DNA from: Saccharopolyspora shandongensis
GTDB lineage: Bacteria > Actinomycetota > Actinomycetes > Mycobacteriales > Pseudonocardiaceae
Length of the DNA: 64,000 nucleotides
Direction: 5' to 3'
Assembly (NCBI RefSeq): GCF_900106995.1
Contig: NZ_FNOK01000006.1
Location: 62,001-126,000, forward strand
The translations under genes and the position numbers were made by a program. The notes under the pieces were generated by a model. It searched no databases. It saw only the letters and a program-made list of their open reading frames with translations, and was not told the origin of the DNA. Below are positions 1 through 10,514 of this stretch, one piece after another; the stretch's first letter is position 1, and each line of letters begins with the position of its first letter.

Positions 1-302
1 GTGCTGGCCGCGAACGCGCGCCCGGTGCGCGGATTGGTCGCCGCGGCGAGCTCGGCGGCATACATCTGCACCTCCGGGAGCCGCACGCCGAGCGGATCGA
101 GTTCCCGGCGCGTGCACCACTCCACGTACTCGCGGAGATCCCGCGCATAGGCGGCGCGGGTGGCTCCGGAGTCCGCGAACGAGCCCAGCCACGCCGCGAT
201 CAACGCGGCCACGGTGTGTCCCGTGCGCGTGGGCGTGGCCAGGAGTTCCGTTTGCGCCTCTCGGCCGACTACCGACGCCCGCGCTTCCCCGATGATGCTC
301 AC
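1..302 (-). CDS. Tyrosine recombinase, N-terminal part (cut by window edge)
   Basis: The minus strand reads open from a GTG at 302 to the window edge. The product matches the SAM-like, core-binding N-terminal domain of actinobacterial tyrosine integrases: a helix rich in Leu/Ala, then the typical stretch TRAAYARDLREYVEWC at about residues 46-61, where the enzyme would clamp its att DNA. The catalytic Arg-His-Arg-Tyr domain lies outside the window, so activity cannot be judged. The gene looks like the same family as the integrase pseudogene split at 15553-20226. Upstream, two GGTATGCT copies sit next to each other. The family call is firm; intactness is unknown. Confidence 0.75.
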   Translation of the reverse strand, partial: MSIIGEARASVVGREAQTELLATPTRTGHTVAALIAAWLGSFADSGATRAAYARDLREYVEWCTRRELDPLGVRLPEVQMYAAELAAATNPRTGRAFAAS

Positions 303-397
303 CGAACTAGCATACCGAGCATACCGCACATAAGCGCGATTATGCGCGGTGCCTCCGGCGGTGTTTCTCGAATCAAAATTCTGTTTCGTTTGGCTAG

Positions 398-425
398 TAA
401 CGTTATTTCAATTGGTGTTACGTAA
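398..425. promoter_or_regulatory. Two 8-bp palindromes in an AT-rich intergenic stretch
   Basis: TAACGTTA (398-405) and TTACGTAA (418-425) are each perfect palindromes, 12 bases apart, in an AT-rich patch between the divergent recombinase and mug genes. The positions fit an operator or promoter for either gene. No regulator is identified, so this is only a candidate. Confidence 0.25.
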
Positions 426-535
426 TTCTGGATGGAGGTGCCGCCGGAAACCGGTGGCCGGAGACCGGACCCGCTTCGGGACGCCGTGGCCGCCGGTTAA
501 GGTCCGGTGTTGGTTGCGGGAACCGGAGGTGCGAG

Positions 536-1126
536 TTGGCGGGGAACCGGCCGAGCGCGGAGGAGTTGGCCGCGGCGGAGGGGGCGAGGATTGCGGACGT
601 GCTCTCCCCCGGTTTGCGGGTGCTGTTCTGCGGGATCAATCCGGGCCTGTGGTCGGGAGCCACCGGCCACCACTTCGCGCGGCCGGGCAACCGGTTCTGG
701 CCCGCGTTGCACGCATCGGGATTCACGCCGCGCCTGCTGCAGCCGCACGAGCAGAGCGAGCTGCCCGCGTTGGGGCTGGGGATCACGAACTTCGTCGCGC
801 GGGCCAGCGCGCGAGCGGCCGAGCTCACCGACGAGGAGTTGCAGGCCGGCGGGCAGGTGCTGGTGGACAAGGTGCGCCGGTTCCAGCCCGCTTGGGTGGC
901 GGTGGTGGGGATCACTGCGTACCGGACGGCGTTCGGCGAGCGGCGGGCGACGGTGGGGCCGCAGGACCGGCGGATCGAGGGCGCGCGGGTGTGGGTGCTG
1001 CCGAATCCCAGCGGCCTCAACGCGCACTGGACCGCGGGCACGCTCGCTGCGGAGTTCCGCCAGTTGCAGCAGGTCGCGATGCTCGGCGAGTCGCCGCAAT
1101 CGGATTCGGGCGCCCCGCAGGGCTGA
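536..1126 (+). CDS. mug: G/U mismatch-specific uracil-DNA glycosylase
   Basis: This 196-residue protein belongs to the Mug branch of the uracil-DNA glycosylase superfamily, which removes uracil (and ethenocytosine in studied members) from mismatches in duplex DNA. Visible family motifs are GINPG near residues 33-37, which holds the catalytic-pocket Asn, and NPSGLNAHW near 157-165, the DNA-intercalating loop. The length is a little above the usual 170-190. TTG at 536 is chosen because a GGAGG ribosome-binding site at 525-529 lies at good spacing and the upstream frame has no better start. It is a single gene between a recombinase and a hypothetical gene and is probably a normal repair gene. 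Family assignment is firm. Confidence 0.88.
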   Translation: MAGNRPSAEELAAAEGARIADVLSPGLRVLFCGINPGLWSGATGHHFARPGNRFWPALHASGFTPRLLQPHEQSELPALGLGITNFVARASARAAELTDEELQAGGQVLVDKVRRFQPAWVAVVGITAYRTAFGERRATVGPQDRRIEGARVWVLPNPSGLNAHWTAGTLAAEFRQLQQVAMLGESPQSDSGAPQG

Positions 1127-1369
1127 GCTCGTGCCCGGGCCGCCCCGGAGGGGCCGCTAACGACGGCGGGACCGATGGGTTTCGCCGTCGCTCGGCGGAT
1201 CTTGATTACGCCGGATGGCCGCTTCGGGACTCCCCGTGATCACGCGGCGAGACATAGGGAACACGGGGGTGTGCTTTATCTGTCCGTTACCGGTAGGGTC
1301 TGACCCGCCGGTGAGGGAAGCCCCTGATCCGGTGACATTGGCCCCTTGCCCCCCGCAGAGTCGATACGG

Positions 1370-1822
1370 ATGACTATTCAAGACGACCTTGCTCGACCGT
1401 GGTTCCAGCCCGTGCTCCAGTCGGAAGCGCAGCAGCCGCGACTGGACTCGGGACCGCCGACTACCCGCATCGTGGGCCAGCTGCCCTTGGACGAGGTGGT
1501 CGTCCCGGCCCGCCCGGTGGCTTCGCCGCCGCCGATGGCCGACGCCCCATCCCGGGTGGAGGTCACCCAGCCCTACATTCCCGCGATCCGCGACGAGCAG
1601 CCGGAGTTCGCCAAACTGCTCAATCCCGACCCGCTGGCGCCGGCCGCGGGGATGATGGGTCCGCAGTCGCAGGCGTCGGTGGCGGCGCCGACCGAGCGGG
1701 TCAAGCCGGTGGCACCGGCTCCGCCCGCCCCGGTGAAGAAGCGCAGCCTGGTTCGCCGGGTGGTGCGCCGGATCATCGGCCCTGATCTGCTGCGCAAGGA
1801 TCCGCCGAAGAAGAAGCGGTAA
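1370..1822 (+). CDS. Hypothetical proline-rich protein with basic C-terminus
   Basis: A 150-residue reading frame of unknown function. The N-terminal two thirds is rich in Pro, Ala and Val with no predicted membrane segment. The last 35 residues are strongly basic (KKRSLVRRVVRRIIG, then a Lys-rich tail), suggesting contact with nucleic acid or an acidic membrane surface. ATG at 1370 is preferred over TTG at 1346; neither has a strong ribosome-binding site. The gene is followed at once by a very strong intrinsic terminator that reads in the same direction, which supports it as a real transcription unit over the longer open frame on the opposite strand. No family was recognised. Confidence 0.55.
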   Translation: MTIQDDLARPWFQPVLQSEAQQPRLDSGPPTTRIVGQLPLDEVVVPARPVASPPPMADAPSRVEVTQPYIPAIRDEQPEFAKLLNPDPLAPAAGMMGPQSQASVAAPTERVKPVAPAPPAPVKKRSLVRRVVRRIIGPDLLRKDPPKKKR

Positions 1823-1837
1823 GAGCAGCGCGAGGCG

Positions 1838-1897
1838 GTGGCCTTGGCGCTGGCGCAGACCTGCATCCTGCGCCGGCGCCAAGGCCACTATTGTTTT
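1838..1897 (+). terminator. Strong intrinsic terminator
   Basis: Arms 1838-1858 and 1868-1888 form a 21-bp stem with a single G-T wobble and a 9-base loop, followed by TATTGTTTTT. It ends the gene at 1370-1822, just before the convergent hydrolase gene. Confidence 0.9.
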
Positions 1898-1907
1898 TCG
1901 GGCCGCC

Positions 1908-2705
1908 CTAGCTCGCTTTCGCGAGGTGGCGGCGAAACCACGCAGTCAGGCCGGCGTCGACTTCGCTAGCGGGCGGCAGTTGCGGCGCGGGCTCGATGCC
2001 GGGCTCGTCGGCGAGCGGATGCGCCAACCCGGGGATCGGCAGCAGTTCGGACCGCTTCCCCAACGCGTTGACGAGATCCGAAGCGTCGGCACGCAGCGCC
2101 GGGTGGTCCAGCTCTCCGCTGACGACCAGCAGTGGCGCGCGACCGGCGATGGTGTCCGCTTTGGCGACGAAGTCCAGGCTGTCGGCGACTTTCTCGGATT
2201 CGGCGTCGTACGGGTAGTCGCCCGGGAACAGGTCCACGACGGACCGGATCCGGATGGCCGCGTTCACGACGGCGCCGGCGAAGACCGGTACGTCGGTGTC
2301 GGCGAGGATCCGCAGCGCGACGGCCCCGCCCAGCGAGCCGCCGAGCACGCCGATCGGGCCGTCGTCGACCGGCAGTTGCGCGCGGATCGATTCCAGTGCG
2401 GCCGGGAACTCTTCGGCCGCCTGCCGGACGAACGGGTGCAGAGCGGACATCAGGACGTCCTCGCGGATCAGTTCCAAGCCGGCGTCCATGCTGCCGTCGA
2501 CCATGCGCGCCCCGCACATCGGCATGCCGAGGTGCACCCGCCACGCGGGCAGGTCGTTCATCGGCAGCGCGGCGGCGAACGCGGCGTCCGACCTCGGCGC
2601 GTCGAGCATGTGCCAGGTGACGATCAGCGGCGCGGGCCCGTCCTCGGCCGGTGGCAGGGCGGTGAACGGCACGCCGGCGGCCGTGCCCGTGATAGGTGAG
2701 TTCAT
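1908..2705 (-). CDS. Alpha/beta-hydrolase (dienelactone-hydrolase-like)
   Basis: A 265-residue alpha/beta-hydrolase. The nucleophile elbow GGSLGG (serine nucleophile) lies near residue 124. An acidic residue follows in GELDHPA near 197, and the catalytic His is likely in GLAHPLAD near 226. The N-terminal sheet starts with PLIVTWHMLDAPRSD, in the style of prolyl-oligopeptidase or dienelactone-hydrolase relatives. The substrate cannot be read from sequence. ATG at 2705 gives the complete fold. It stands alone and converges on the strong terminator at 1838-1897. Fold is confident, function open. Confidence 0.75.
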   Translation of the reverse strand: MNSPITGTAAGVPFTALPPAEDGPAPLIVTWHMLDAPRSDAAFAAALPMNDLPAWRVHLGMPMCGARMVDGSMDAGLELIREDVLMSALHPFVRQAAEEFPAALESIRAQLPVDDGPIGVLGGSLGGAVALRILADTDVPVFAGAVVNAAIRIRSVVDLFPGDYPYDAESEKVADSLDFVAKADTIAGRAPLLVVSGELDHPALRADASDLVNALGKRSELLPIPGLAHPLADEPGIEPAPQLPPASEVDAGLTAWFRRHLAKAS

Positions 2706-2972
2706 GCGGCCACGGTAGATCGGCGGCCGCGTGCCGGGATTCGGTTACGCCACCGGCAGAAACCAGCGCGGCGGGCGAGCGCTCCGCATTTTGCGCAACG
2801 GACGTTGTGTGAAATCTTGGGGCTCGGTACGGTGCTTCCACCGGACAGCGCGCGCACCGGTATTCCTGACCAGCACGAATGTCGTTGCGGTGCTTGGCGG
2901 GCGGATCCCGGGTTGTCCACATTGGACCACGATTCGAACCGCACCGGCCGGGACACGCGAGAGGAACTCGAG

Positions 2973-3863
2973 TTGGTCGCCACGGGATACACGGAAATGG
3001 AGTACGGGGAGGTCACCGTGCTCATCGGTGCCGAACGGGGCTCCTACCCGTTCGGCAACTCGCTGCTCGTGCGCGGCACCGACGCCACGCTGGTCGTCGA
3101 TCCGTCGCTGTCGCTGGTCGAAGCGGCGCCGCCCGCGGACGTGGTCCTGGTGAGCCACGCGCACGAAGACCACGTCGCCGGCCTCGGCAGCTACGACGTG
3201 CCGGTCCACATCCACGAAGCGGACATCGCGGCGCTGCGATCTCGCGAGGTCATGGTCGCCGGGTTCGGCCTTCCGCCCGAGGCCGTCGCCGATGTCGACC
3301 GGAAGCTGCGGGATCAGTTCCACGTGCAGGATCGTCCGGATGCGCTGGAGTTCACCGACGGCGCCGTGTTCGACCTCGGTGGGCGCACGGTGACCGTGGT
3401 GCACCTTCCCGGCCACACGGCAGGTCATTGCGGTTTCCTGATCGAGCCGGACGGGTTCCTGTTCGTGGCGGATGTCGACCTGACGTCGTTCGGGCCTTAC
3501 TACGGCGATGTCGGCAGCAGCCTCGTGGACTTCGAGGAGACCGTGCGCCGGTGCCGGGAGATCGACGCCCGCTGGTACGGCACGTCGCACCAGAAGGGCG
3601 TGATCGAGGGTGCCGATGAGTTCCGCGGGCGGCTCGACGCCTTCGCCGGTGTGGTGGAGAAGCGGGACGCGGTGCTCCTAAGGCTGCTCGACGAACCGCG
3701 GACCGTCGCGGAGATCGTCGAGCACCGGCTGGTCTACCGGCCGCATGTGGAAGGCGCGCACGTGAGGCCGGTAGAGCGGAGGACCGCGCTGCGGCACCTG
3801 GACCGCTTGATCGGCAAGGGTCTGGTCGCGGAGGTCGAGCAGGGCCGGTTCCTCGCGACGTAG
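2973..3863 (+). CDS. Metallo-beta-lactamase-fold hydrolase
   Basis: This protein of about 296 residues has the two-zinc MBL signature HAHEDH, then HLPGHTAGH, then an Asp in VADVDL. These are the ligands of glyoxalase-II/lactonase-type hydrolases. The last 90 residues form a small helical, winged-helix-like tail (RRTALRHLDRLIGKGLV), common in MBL hydrolases of the LACTB2/RNase-like group. TTG at 2973 is chosen because GAGGAACT lies 6-12 bases upstream; ATG at 2997 is an alternative, and the open frame further upstream (from 2805) lacks homology-like sequence. Substrate is unknown. Divergent from the hydrolase at 1908-2705. Confidence 0.8.
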   Translation: MVATGYTEMEYGEVTVLIGAERGSYPFGNSLLVRGTDATLVVDPSLSLVEAAPPADVVLVSHAHEDHVAGLGSYDVPVHIHEADIAALRSREVMVAGFGLPPEAVADVDRKLRDQFHVQDRPDALEFTDGAVFDLGGRTVTVVHLPGHTAGHCGFLIEPDGFLFVADVDLTSFGPYYGDVGSSLVDFEETVRRCREIDARWYGTSHQKGVIEGADEFRGRLDAFAGVVEKRDAVLLRLLDEPRTVAEIVEHRLVYRPHVEGAHVRPVERRTALRHLDRLIGKGLVAEVEQGRFLAT

Positions 3864-3941
3864 CGCTCGACTCCACCCGTCCCCGTGGACGTGGCCCCGG
3901 AGTCCTAGCCCAGGCACCAGCCGCAAAGTACAGAGGAGCTG

Positions 3942-4334
3942 TTGGCGAGTTGGACGCTGGTAGACGGCGACTGGGGCTCGGTGGCGAACAAGAGCGGGGC
4001 AACCCGGCTCAGTTTGAGCCTATTGCTGAAGTTCTTCGAGCTGAGAGCCCGGTTCCCTGACGTGCTGGAAGAGGTCCCGCCGGTTGCGGTGGAGTACGTC
4101 GCCAGTCCGGTGAAGGTCCCGGCCGCCGACTTCGCGAAGTACACGTTGGTCGGCCGGACTACCGAGTACCACCGCAAGCAGATCCGTGAGGCCCTGGGGT
4201 TTCGGCCGTCGACGGTCACGGACGAGAAGGCACCGGCCGAGTGGCTGGCCGCGGAGGTCTGCCCAGTCGAACTGGTGGAGGACCGACGGTGCGAGGCCCT
4301 GCCGGTGGAGTGCCGGGTGCGAGCACGACGTTGA
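3942..4334 (+). pseudogene. tnpA: Tn3-family transposase, N-terminal fragment
   Basis: The 130 residues match the start of actinobacterial Tn3-family transposases (DUF4158 domain), including LLLKFFELRARFP, AVEYVASPVKVP and the stretch REALGFRPSTVTDEKAPAEW near residues 83-102. A full transposase has about 1000 residues; this one stops at 4334. The central and C-terminal parts of what appears to be the same gene restart at 11680 in the same orientation. About 250 residues of the middle are missing, replaced by 7.3 kb of other genes. The TTG start follows a GAGG-like site. It cannot make an active enzyme. Confidence 0.85.
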
Positions 4335-4522
4335 TGTCGACGGTGATCGGCGTCAGATCACCTCGTTCAGCTCGGCCTGTATCTGCGCCGCCTCGGCGTC
4401 GTGAGCATCGTTGGGCGACACTCCTGCCGTCCTGTGACCCATGCCACATGCAGTTCCTGTCAGCAATCGGGGCGCTATTCCGCTCAAGTCACCGGGAGCA
4501 AGCGAACCGACAGGAGCATCAC
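4335..4522. other. Junction between transposase fragment and cargo genes
   Basis: No complete gene. On the minus strand 4345-4440 reads a short tail containing MGHRTAGVSP and ending AELNEVI, which resembles the end of a tyrosine recombinase (Gly-His-x-Thr motif). This may be another relic but the match is weak. Confidence 0.3.
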
Positions 4523-5722
4523 ATGAAACACCGCATCGTCGTCCTCGGCGCCGGCTATGCCGGCACCTACGTGGCCGGGACCCTGGCCCGCCGGCTGTCC
4601 CCGACGGACGCCGAGATCACCGTGGTCAACGCCGAGCCGGACTTCGTCCAGCGGCTGCGGCTGCACCAGCTCGCGGCCGGCCAGGAGATCGAGGCTCCAC
4701 AGCTCGCCGACGTCTTCGCGGGCACCGGGATCCGGCTGCGCCTGGCCCGTATTACCGCCGTCGACCCCGAGCGCCAGGTCATCGCCGTGGCCGACGCCGA
4801 CGGCGGCGGCGAGCTCGGCTACGACACGCTTCTCTACGCGCTCGGCAGCCACATCGCCGACCACGGCGTCCCCGGCGTGGCCGAGCACGCTTTCAACGTC
4901 ACCGGCCGGCCCTCCGCGCTGTGCCTGCGCGAGCGCCTGGACAGCCTGAGCAGGCGGGACGAAACCGGGAGTGTGCTGGTCGTCGGCGACGGGTTGACCG
5001 GCATCGAGACCGCCACCGAGATCGCCGAATCCCGGCCCGGCCTGTCGGTGACGCTGGTCGCCCGCGGCGAGCTGGGCGCCCCGCTCTCCGCCGGAGCCCG
5101 CAGCCACCTGCGCCAGGCCTGCGACCGGCTGGGCATCAACGTCCTGCAGCACACCAGCGTCGAAGCCGTCGAAGCCACGCGGGTGCTGTGCGCCGACGGC
5201 ACTGCCCTGGCGTCCGACGCGACCGTGTGGACGGCCGGGTTCGCGGTCAACCCCATCGCCGCCGCCGGCGGGCTGGAGGTCACCGAGAACGGTCAGATCG
5301 TCGTCGATCGCACCATGCGGTCGGTCTCGCACCCAAACGTCTACGCCGCCGGCGACAGCGCCTACGCCATCGGCGACAACGGCCGGCCACTGCCGATGTC
5401 CTGCGCTTCGGCCGGCTACACCGGTCGGCAGGCCACGGACGCGATCGTGAGACGCCTGACCGGCCGTGAGATCGCGAACACCAAGCTGGAGTACCCGGGC
5501 AACCACATCAGCCTCGGGCGGCGGGACGGGATCCTGCAGATGGTCGACGACGAAGGGCAGGCAAAGCCGAAGTATGTGGGCGGCCGGAAGGCCGCGCGCA
5601 TCAAGGCGGGCATCCTCAAGATGTCGCTGTGGGCCACCTCGCACCCGACTTTCGGTTTGCCCAAGCGCAAGCACCGCCTGGCCGCCGCGCCGGATGCGTC
5701 CGCTGAGAAGGCGGTCGCGTAG
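4523..5722 (+). CDS. NAD(P)/FAD-dependent oxidoreductase (NDH-2-like)
   Basis: A 399-residue flavoprotein of the pyridine nucleotide-disulfide oxidoreductase superfamily, closest in layout to type II NADH dehydrogenases. It has an FAD-binding Rossmann motif at the very start (VVLGAGYAGTYVA), a second nucleotide motif near residues 152-160 (VLVVGDGLTGIETA), and the FAD-site NVYAAGDSAY near 272. ATG at 4523 is preceded by CAGGAGC; the longer open frame from 4241 is non-coding in style. The substrate may be a quinone or a small electron carrier. It lies 160 bases before the P450 gene and three genes before an ECF41-type sigma factor. That sigma group is typically linked to oxidoreductase genes, so it may be the sigma target. 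Confidence 0.82.
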   Translation: MKHRIVVLGAGYAGTYVAGTLARRLSPTDAEITVVNAEPDFVQRLRLHQLAAGQEIEAPQLADVFAGTGIRLRLARITAVDPERQVIAVADADGGGELGYDTLLYALGSHIADHGVPGVAEHAFNVTGRPSALCLRERLDSLSRRDETGSVLVVGDGLTGIETATEIAESRPGLSVTLVARGELGAPLSAGARSHLRQACDRLGINVLQHTSVEAVEATRVLCADGTALASDATVWTAGFAVNPIAAAGGLEVTENGQIVVDRTMRSVSHPNVYAAGDSAYAIGDNGRPLPMSCASAGYTGRQATDAIVRRLTGREIANTKLEYPGNHISLGRRDGILQMVDDEGQAKPKYVGGRKAARIKAGILKMSLWATSHPTFGLPKRKHRLAAAPDASAEKAVA

Positions 5723-5882
5723 GACGATCCAGCCCGCAACCTCGAAGCGGCCTGGATCTGACGGCGACCCAGCCTGCGCAGGACGACCCGTCAGGCCAGG
5801 AAGCCGGAACAGTGTCGATCACGCCACCCGAGGCCGCCACAAGCACAACAAACTCCACCGCATCTATTACTGGAGGTCCTTC

Positions 5883-7106
5883 ATGACGAAGAGCGTTGCC
5901 GGCGAACTCACCGGCCTGAAGCTGCCGGTAGAGCGTGGCTGCCCGTTCTCCCCGCCCACCGCCTACGAGCGGCTGCGCGAGCAGGCGCCGATCAACAAGG
6001 TCCGCCTGACCAGCGGCGGCGAGGCGTGGTGGGTGTCCGGGCATGAGGAAGGCCGTGCCGTCCTCGCCGACGGCCGCTTCTCCTCCGACAAGCGCAAGGA
6101 CGGCTTCCCGCTCTTCACCCTCGATGCGGCGACCCTGCAGCAGCTCCGCAGCCAGCCGCCGTTGATGCTCGGCATGGACGGCGCGGAACACTCCTCAGCC
6201 CGTCGTGCGGTGATCGGCGAGTTCACCGTCAAGCGGCTGGCCGCGCTGCGCCCGCGGATCCAGGACATCGTCGACCACTTCATCGACGACATGCTCGCCA
6301 CCGACCACCGTCCGGTCGACCTGGTGCAGGCACTGTCCCTGCCGGTGCCCTCCCTGGTGATCTGCGAACTGCTCGGCGTTCCCTACACCGACCACGACTT
6401 CTTCCAAAGCCGCACCACCATGATGGTGCGCCGGACGTCGCTGGAAGACCGCCAGCGAGCCTTCGCCGAACTGCGCGCCTACATCGACGACCTGGTCACC
6501 CGCAAAGAGTCCGAACCCGGCGACGACCTGTTCAGCCGGCAGATCGCCCGGCAACGCCAGAAGGGCACCATCGACCACGCAGGCCTGGTGAGCCTGGCCT
6601 TCCTGCTGCTGACCGCCGGACACGAAACTACAGCCAACATGATCTCGCTCGGCGTGGTCGCGCTGCTCACCCACCCGCAGCAACTGGCCCTGATCACCGC
6701 CGATCCGGACAAGACGCCCATGGCCGTGGAGGAACTGCTGCGCTACTTCACCATCGCCGACGGGGTCACCTCCCGGGTGACCACCGAAGACGTGGAGATC
6801 GGCGGGGTGAGCATCAAGGCCGGCGAGGGCGTCATCGTCTCGACACTGTCGGCCAACTGGGACCCGGCGGCGTTCAAGGATCCGGCCGAACTGGATGTCG
6901 AGCGCGGGGCCCGCCACCACCTCGCCTTCGGATTCGGCCCGCACCAGTGCCTCGGCCAGAACCTGGCCCGGATGGAGCTGCAGATCGTCTTCGACACGCT
7001 GTTCCGCCGCATCCCCACCCTGCGGCTCGCCGCGCCGGCCGAGGACCTGCCGTTCAAGACCGACGCCGTCATCTACGGCGTTCACGAACTCCCGGTCACC
7101 TGGTGA
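5883..7106 (+). CDS. Cytochrome P450 (class I, bacterial)
   Basis: A 407-residue P450 with all hallmarks: the I-helix oxygen-binding motif AGHETT (about 245-250), the K-helix ELLR, and the heme loop FGFGPHQCLGQ with the thiolate cysteine near residue 356. The size and the gene order with a 65-residue ferredoxin are typical of actinomycete monooxygenases of the CYP105/CYP107 type. A GGAGG site lies six bases upstream of the ATG. The substrate cannot be inferred; no biosynthetic genes are adjacent. It is followed after 7 bases by the ferredoxin, so the two are surely co-transcribed and work as one electron-transfer pair, with reductant perhaps from the flavoprotein upstream. Confidence 0.93.
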   Translation: MTKSVAGELTGLKLPVERGCPFSPPTAYERLREQAPINKVRLTSGGEAWWVSGHEEGRAVLADGRFSSDKRKDGFPLFTLDAATLQQLRSQPPLMLGMDGAEHSSARRAVIGEFTVKRLAALRPRIQDIVDHFIDDMLATDHRPVDLVQALSLPVPSLVICELLGVPYTDHDFFQSRTTMMVRRTSLEDRQRAFAELRAYIDDLVTRKESEPGDDLFSRQIARQRQKGTIDHAGLVSLAFLLLTAGHETTANMISLGVVALLTHPQQLALITADPDKTPMAVEELLRYFTIADGVTSRVTTEDVEIGGVSIKAGEGVIVSTLSANWDPAAFKDPAELDVERGARHHLAFGFGPHQCLGQNLARMELQIVFDTLFRRIPTLRLAAPAEDLPFKTDAVIYGVHELPVTW

Positions 7107-7113
7107 GCAGGAC

Positions 7114-7311
7114 ATGATGCGGATCAAGGCCGACACCAACCTCTGCGTCGGCTCCGGCCAGTGCGTCCTGACCGAGCCGGCCGTCTTCGACCAAGACGAC
7201 GACGGCATTGTGGCCCTGCTGACCGATCACCCCGACGACCAGCGCGCCGCACCGGCGCGCCACGCCGTCACCCTGTGCCCATCCCGAGCCCTCTCCATCC
7301 TGCAGGAATAA
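7114..7311 (+). CDS. 3Fe-4S ferredoxin, partner of the P450
   Basis: The 65-residue protein has the cysteine pattern of single-cluster P450 ferredoxins: CVGSGQC near residues 11-17 and the closing Cys-Pro in TLCPSRAL near 55. The second cysteine of a 4Fe site is replaced, which indicates a 3Fe-4S cluster. It delivers electrons to the P450 encoded 7 bases upstream. Two adjacent ATG codons (7114, 7117) follow GAGCAGGA; the first is reported. Function is inferred from motif and operon position, and both agree. Confidence 0.92.
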   Translation: MMRIKADTNLCVGSGQCVLTEPAVFDQDDDGIVALLTDHPDDQRAAPARHAVTLCPSRALSILQE

Positions 7312-7479
7312 GCACATCCCCGGTGACGACGCGTCCGCGCCAGTGGAGGGCGACAAGTTCGGTGGGGCCAGCCTTGCCGACAGGCCGCATCGCCAAGAGA
7401 CGTCTTCTGCTGTCGATCTACGACACCCGGCACCTCAGCACAACCGACCCATCGATTCACTTCTGAAACACACTCTAGG

Positions 7480-8442
7480 GTGGTCCGCGTGGACAGCACC
7501 GCCACTGATCGCTTCGACATCAGTCGGTTCGAGGCCAGTCGGAACCGGCTGGCCTCGCTGGCGTACCGGCTGCTGGGCTCCGCCGCCGACGCCGAAGACG
7601 CCGTGCAGGATGCGTTCTTGCACTGGCAGACCGCCGACCGGCAGCGGATCAAAGTGCCGGAAGCATGGCTGACCAAGGTCGTCACCAACCTGTGCCTCGA
7701 CCGGCTCCGCTCGGCACAAGCCCGCCGCGAACGCACCGTCGGCGCCTGGCTGCCCGAACCGCTCCTCGACGGCGACCCGATGCTCGGCCCGGCCGGCACT
7801 TTCGAGCAGCGCGAATCGGTCTCCCTGGCCGTGCTGACTCTCATGGAGCGCCTGTCACCCCTCGAGCGGGCCGTCTACGTCCTGCGCGAAGCGTTCTCCC
7901 ACAGCCACGCCGAGATCGCCGAGATCCTCGACATCACCGAGTCCGCGAGCCACCAGCACCTCCACCGGGCCCGGCGCCGCATCACCGCCGCCCGCCGCGG
8001 CGGCGGCGACGTCGACCCGGCATCCGCCCGCAGGATCGTCGAAGAATTCCTCGCCGCTGCCTCCTCAGGCCGCACCGAACGGCTGGTGGCGCTGCTCACC
8101 GACGACGCAACCGCGATCTCCGACGGCGCCGGCCTGACCGAGAAGCTGCTGCAGTTCGACACTCCGCAGCGCATCGCCGCCGTCGCACGGGCCGGCTTCA
8201 AACCCACACCCGCGAAACGGCGACTCGCCGGCGGCACGCCCGCCGTCCACTACGCGCTCGTCAACGGCGCCCCCGCCATCCTCTTCGTGCTCGGCGACCA
8301 GGTCATCGGCGCCGTGACGTTCGACATCTCCAGCGGCAAGATCGCAACCGTGCGCGGCATCGCCGCCCCCACCCGCCTCGTCCGCCTCACCGAAGCCTGG
8401 CGGCAGCACGCACCGGACACGCCGCTCATCACCCAGTGGTGA
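7480..8442 (+). CDS. sigJ: ECF sigma factor of the ECF41/SigJ group with SnoaL-like C-terminus
   Basis: A 320-residue RNA polymerase sigma factor. Sigma region 2 (AYRLLGSAADAEDAVQDAFLHW, about 28-49) and region 4 (LSPLERAVYVLREAFSHSHAEIA, about 125-147) are followed by a SnoaL/NTF2-like C-terminal domain of about 130 residues. In the ECF41 family this domain replaces an anti-sigma factor and tunes activity. GTG at 7480 or 7489 is the start. Characterised ECF41 factors drive genes for carboxymuconolactone decarboxylases, oxidoreductases or epimerases next to them. Here the flavoprotein at 4523 fits, with the P450 and ferredoxin in between. No clear target promoter could be assigned by eye. Confidence 0.88.
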   Translation: MVRVDSTATDRFDISRFEASRNRLASLAYRLLGSAADAEDAVQDAFLHWQTADRQRIKVPEAWLTKVVTNLCLDRLRSAQARRERTVGAWLPEPLLDGDPMLGPAGTFEQRESVSLAVLTLMERLSPLERAVYVLREAFSHSHAEIAEILDITESASHQHLHRARRRITAARRGGGDVDPASARRIVEEFLAAASSGRTERLVALLTDDATAISDGAGLTEKLLQFDTPQRIAAVARAGFKPTPAKRRLAGGTPAVHYALVNGAPAILFVLGDQVIGAVTFDISSGKIATVRGIAAPTRLVRLTEAWRQHAPDTPLITQW

Positions 8443-8860
8443 CCCGACGCCGACCGCAGTCAGGCGCAGCGCCCGCGTTTCACAGGTGGTCGCGCGTGAA
8501 ACGCCGAAGCTGTTCGCGCGCGACCGGGACATAGCTCACGACTGATCATGCGGGCGTCCGCCACCGCGATTCGTGGATTGCGAACCGGGCGCGCTCGGGG
8601 CTGGGGCGATCAACGCGAGGGCGGCGTCGACGAGGGCTTGGGGCCGGCTGGGCGTGAACCGCTCGGGTTCGAAGGGGAACATCACGGGCCAGAACTCGAC
8701 CGTGACCGGGGCCAGCCGGGGTCCGCCACGCCGGATTCGCCCTGCAGCCGCACGGGCCCGTTCGGAGTCGTGATCACGTGGCTGGGAAAGGATTGGACGG
8801 GGTGATGCTCGGGCTTGTAGCTTGCAGTGGACCGTGACACCGCCCGAGGAGGTGAGACCC
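8443..8860. other. Stretch without a supported gene
   Basis: A minus-strand frame ending at 8536 encodes a protein-like tail (FWPVMFPFEPERFTPSRPQ) with no recognised family and no clear start. It may be a relic. Nothing else is supported here. Confidence 0.3.

Positions 8861-10514
<1,654 letters not shown>

Noticed and set aside
349-1239. A 296-codon plus-strand frame over mug
   Set aside because: Arg/Gly-rich shadow; mug in another frame has clear family motifs.
1157-1888. A 243-codon minus-strand frame opposite 1370-1822
   Set aside because: Composition is His/Arg-rich shadow sequence, and the strong terminator fits the plus-strand gene.
8811-8832. A rifamycin-associated element before rox
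   Set aside because: CGGGCTTGTAGCTTGCAGTGG resembles it only on one side and lacks the required inverted half.
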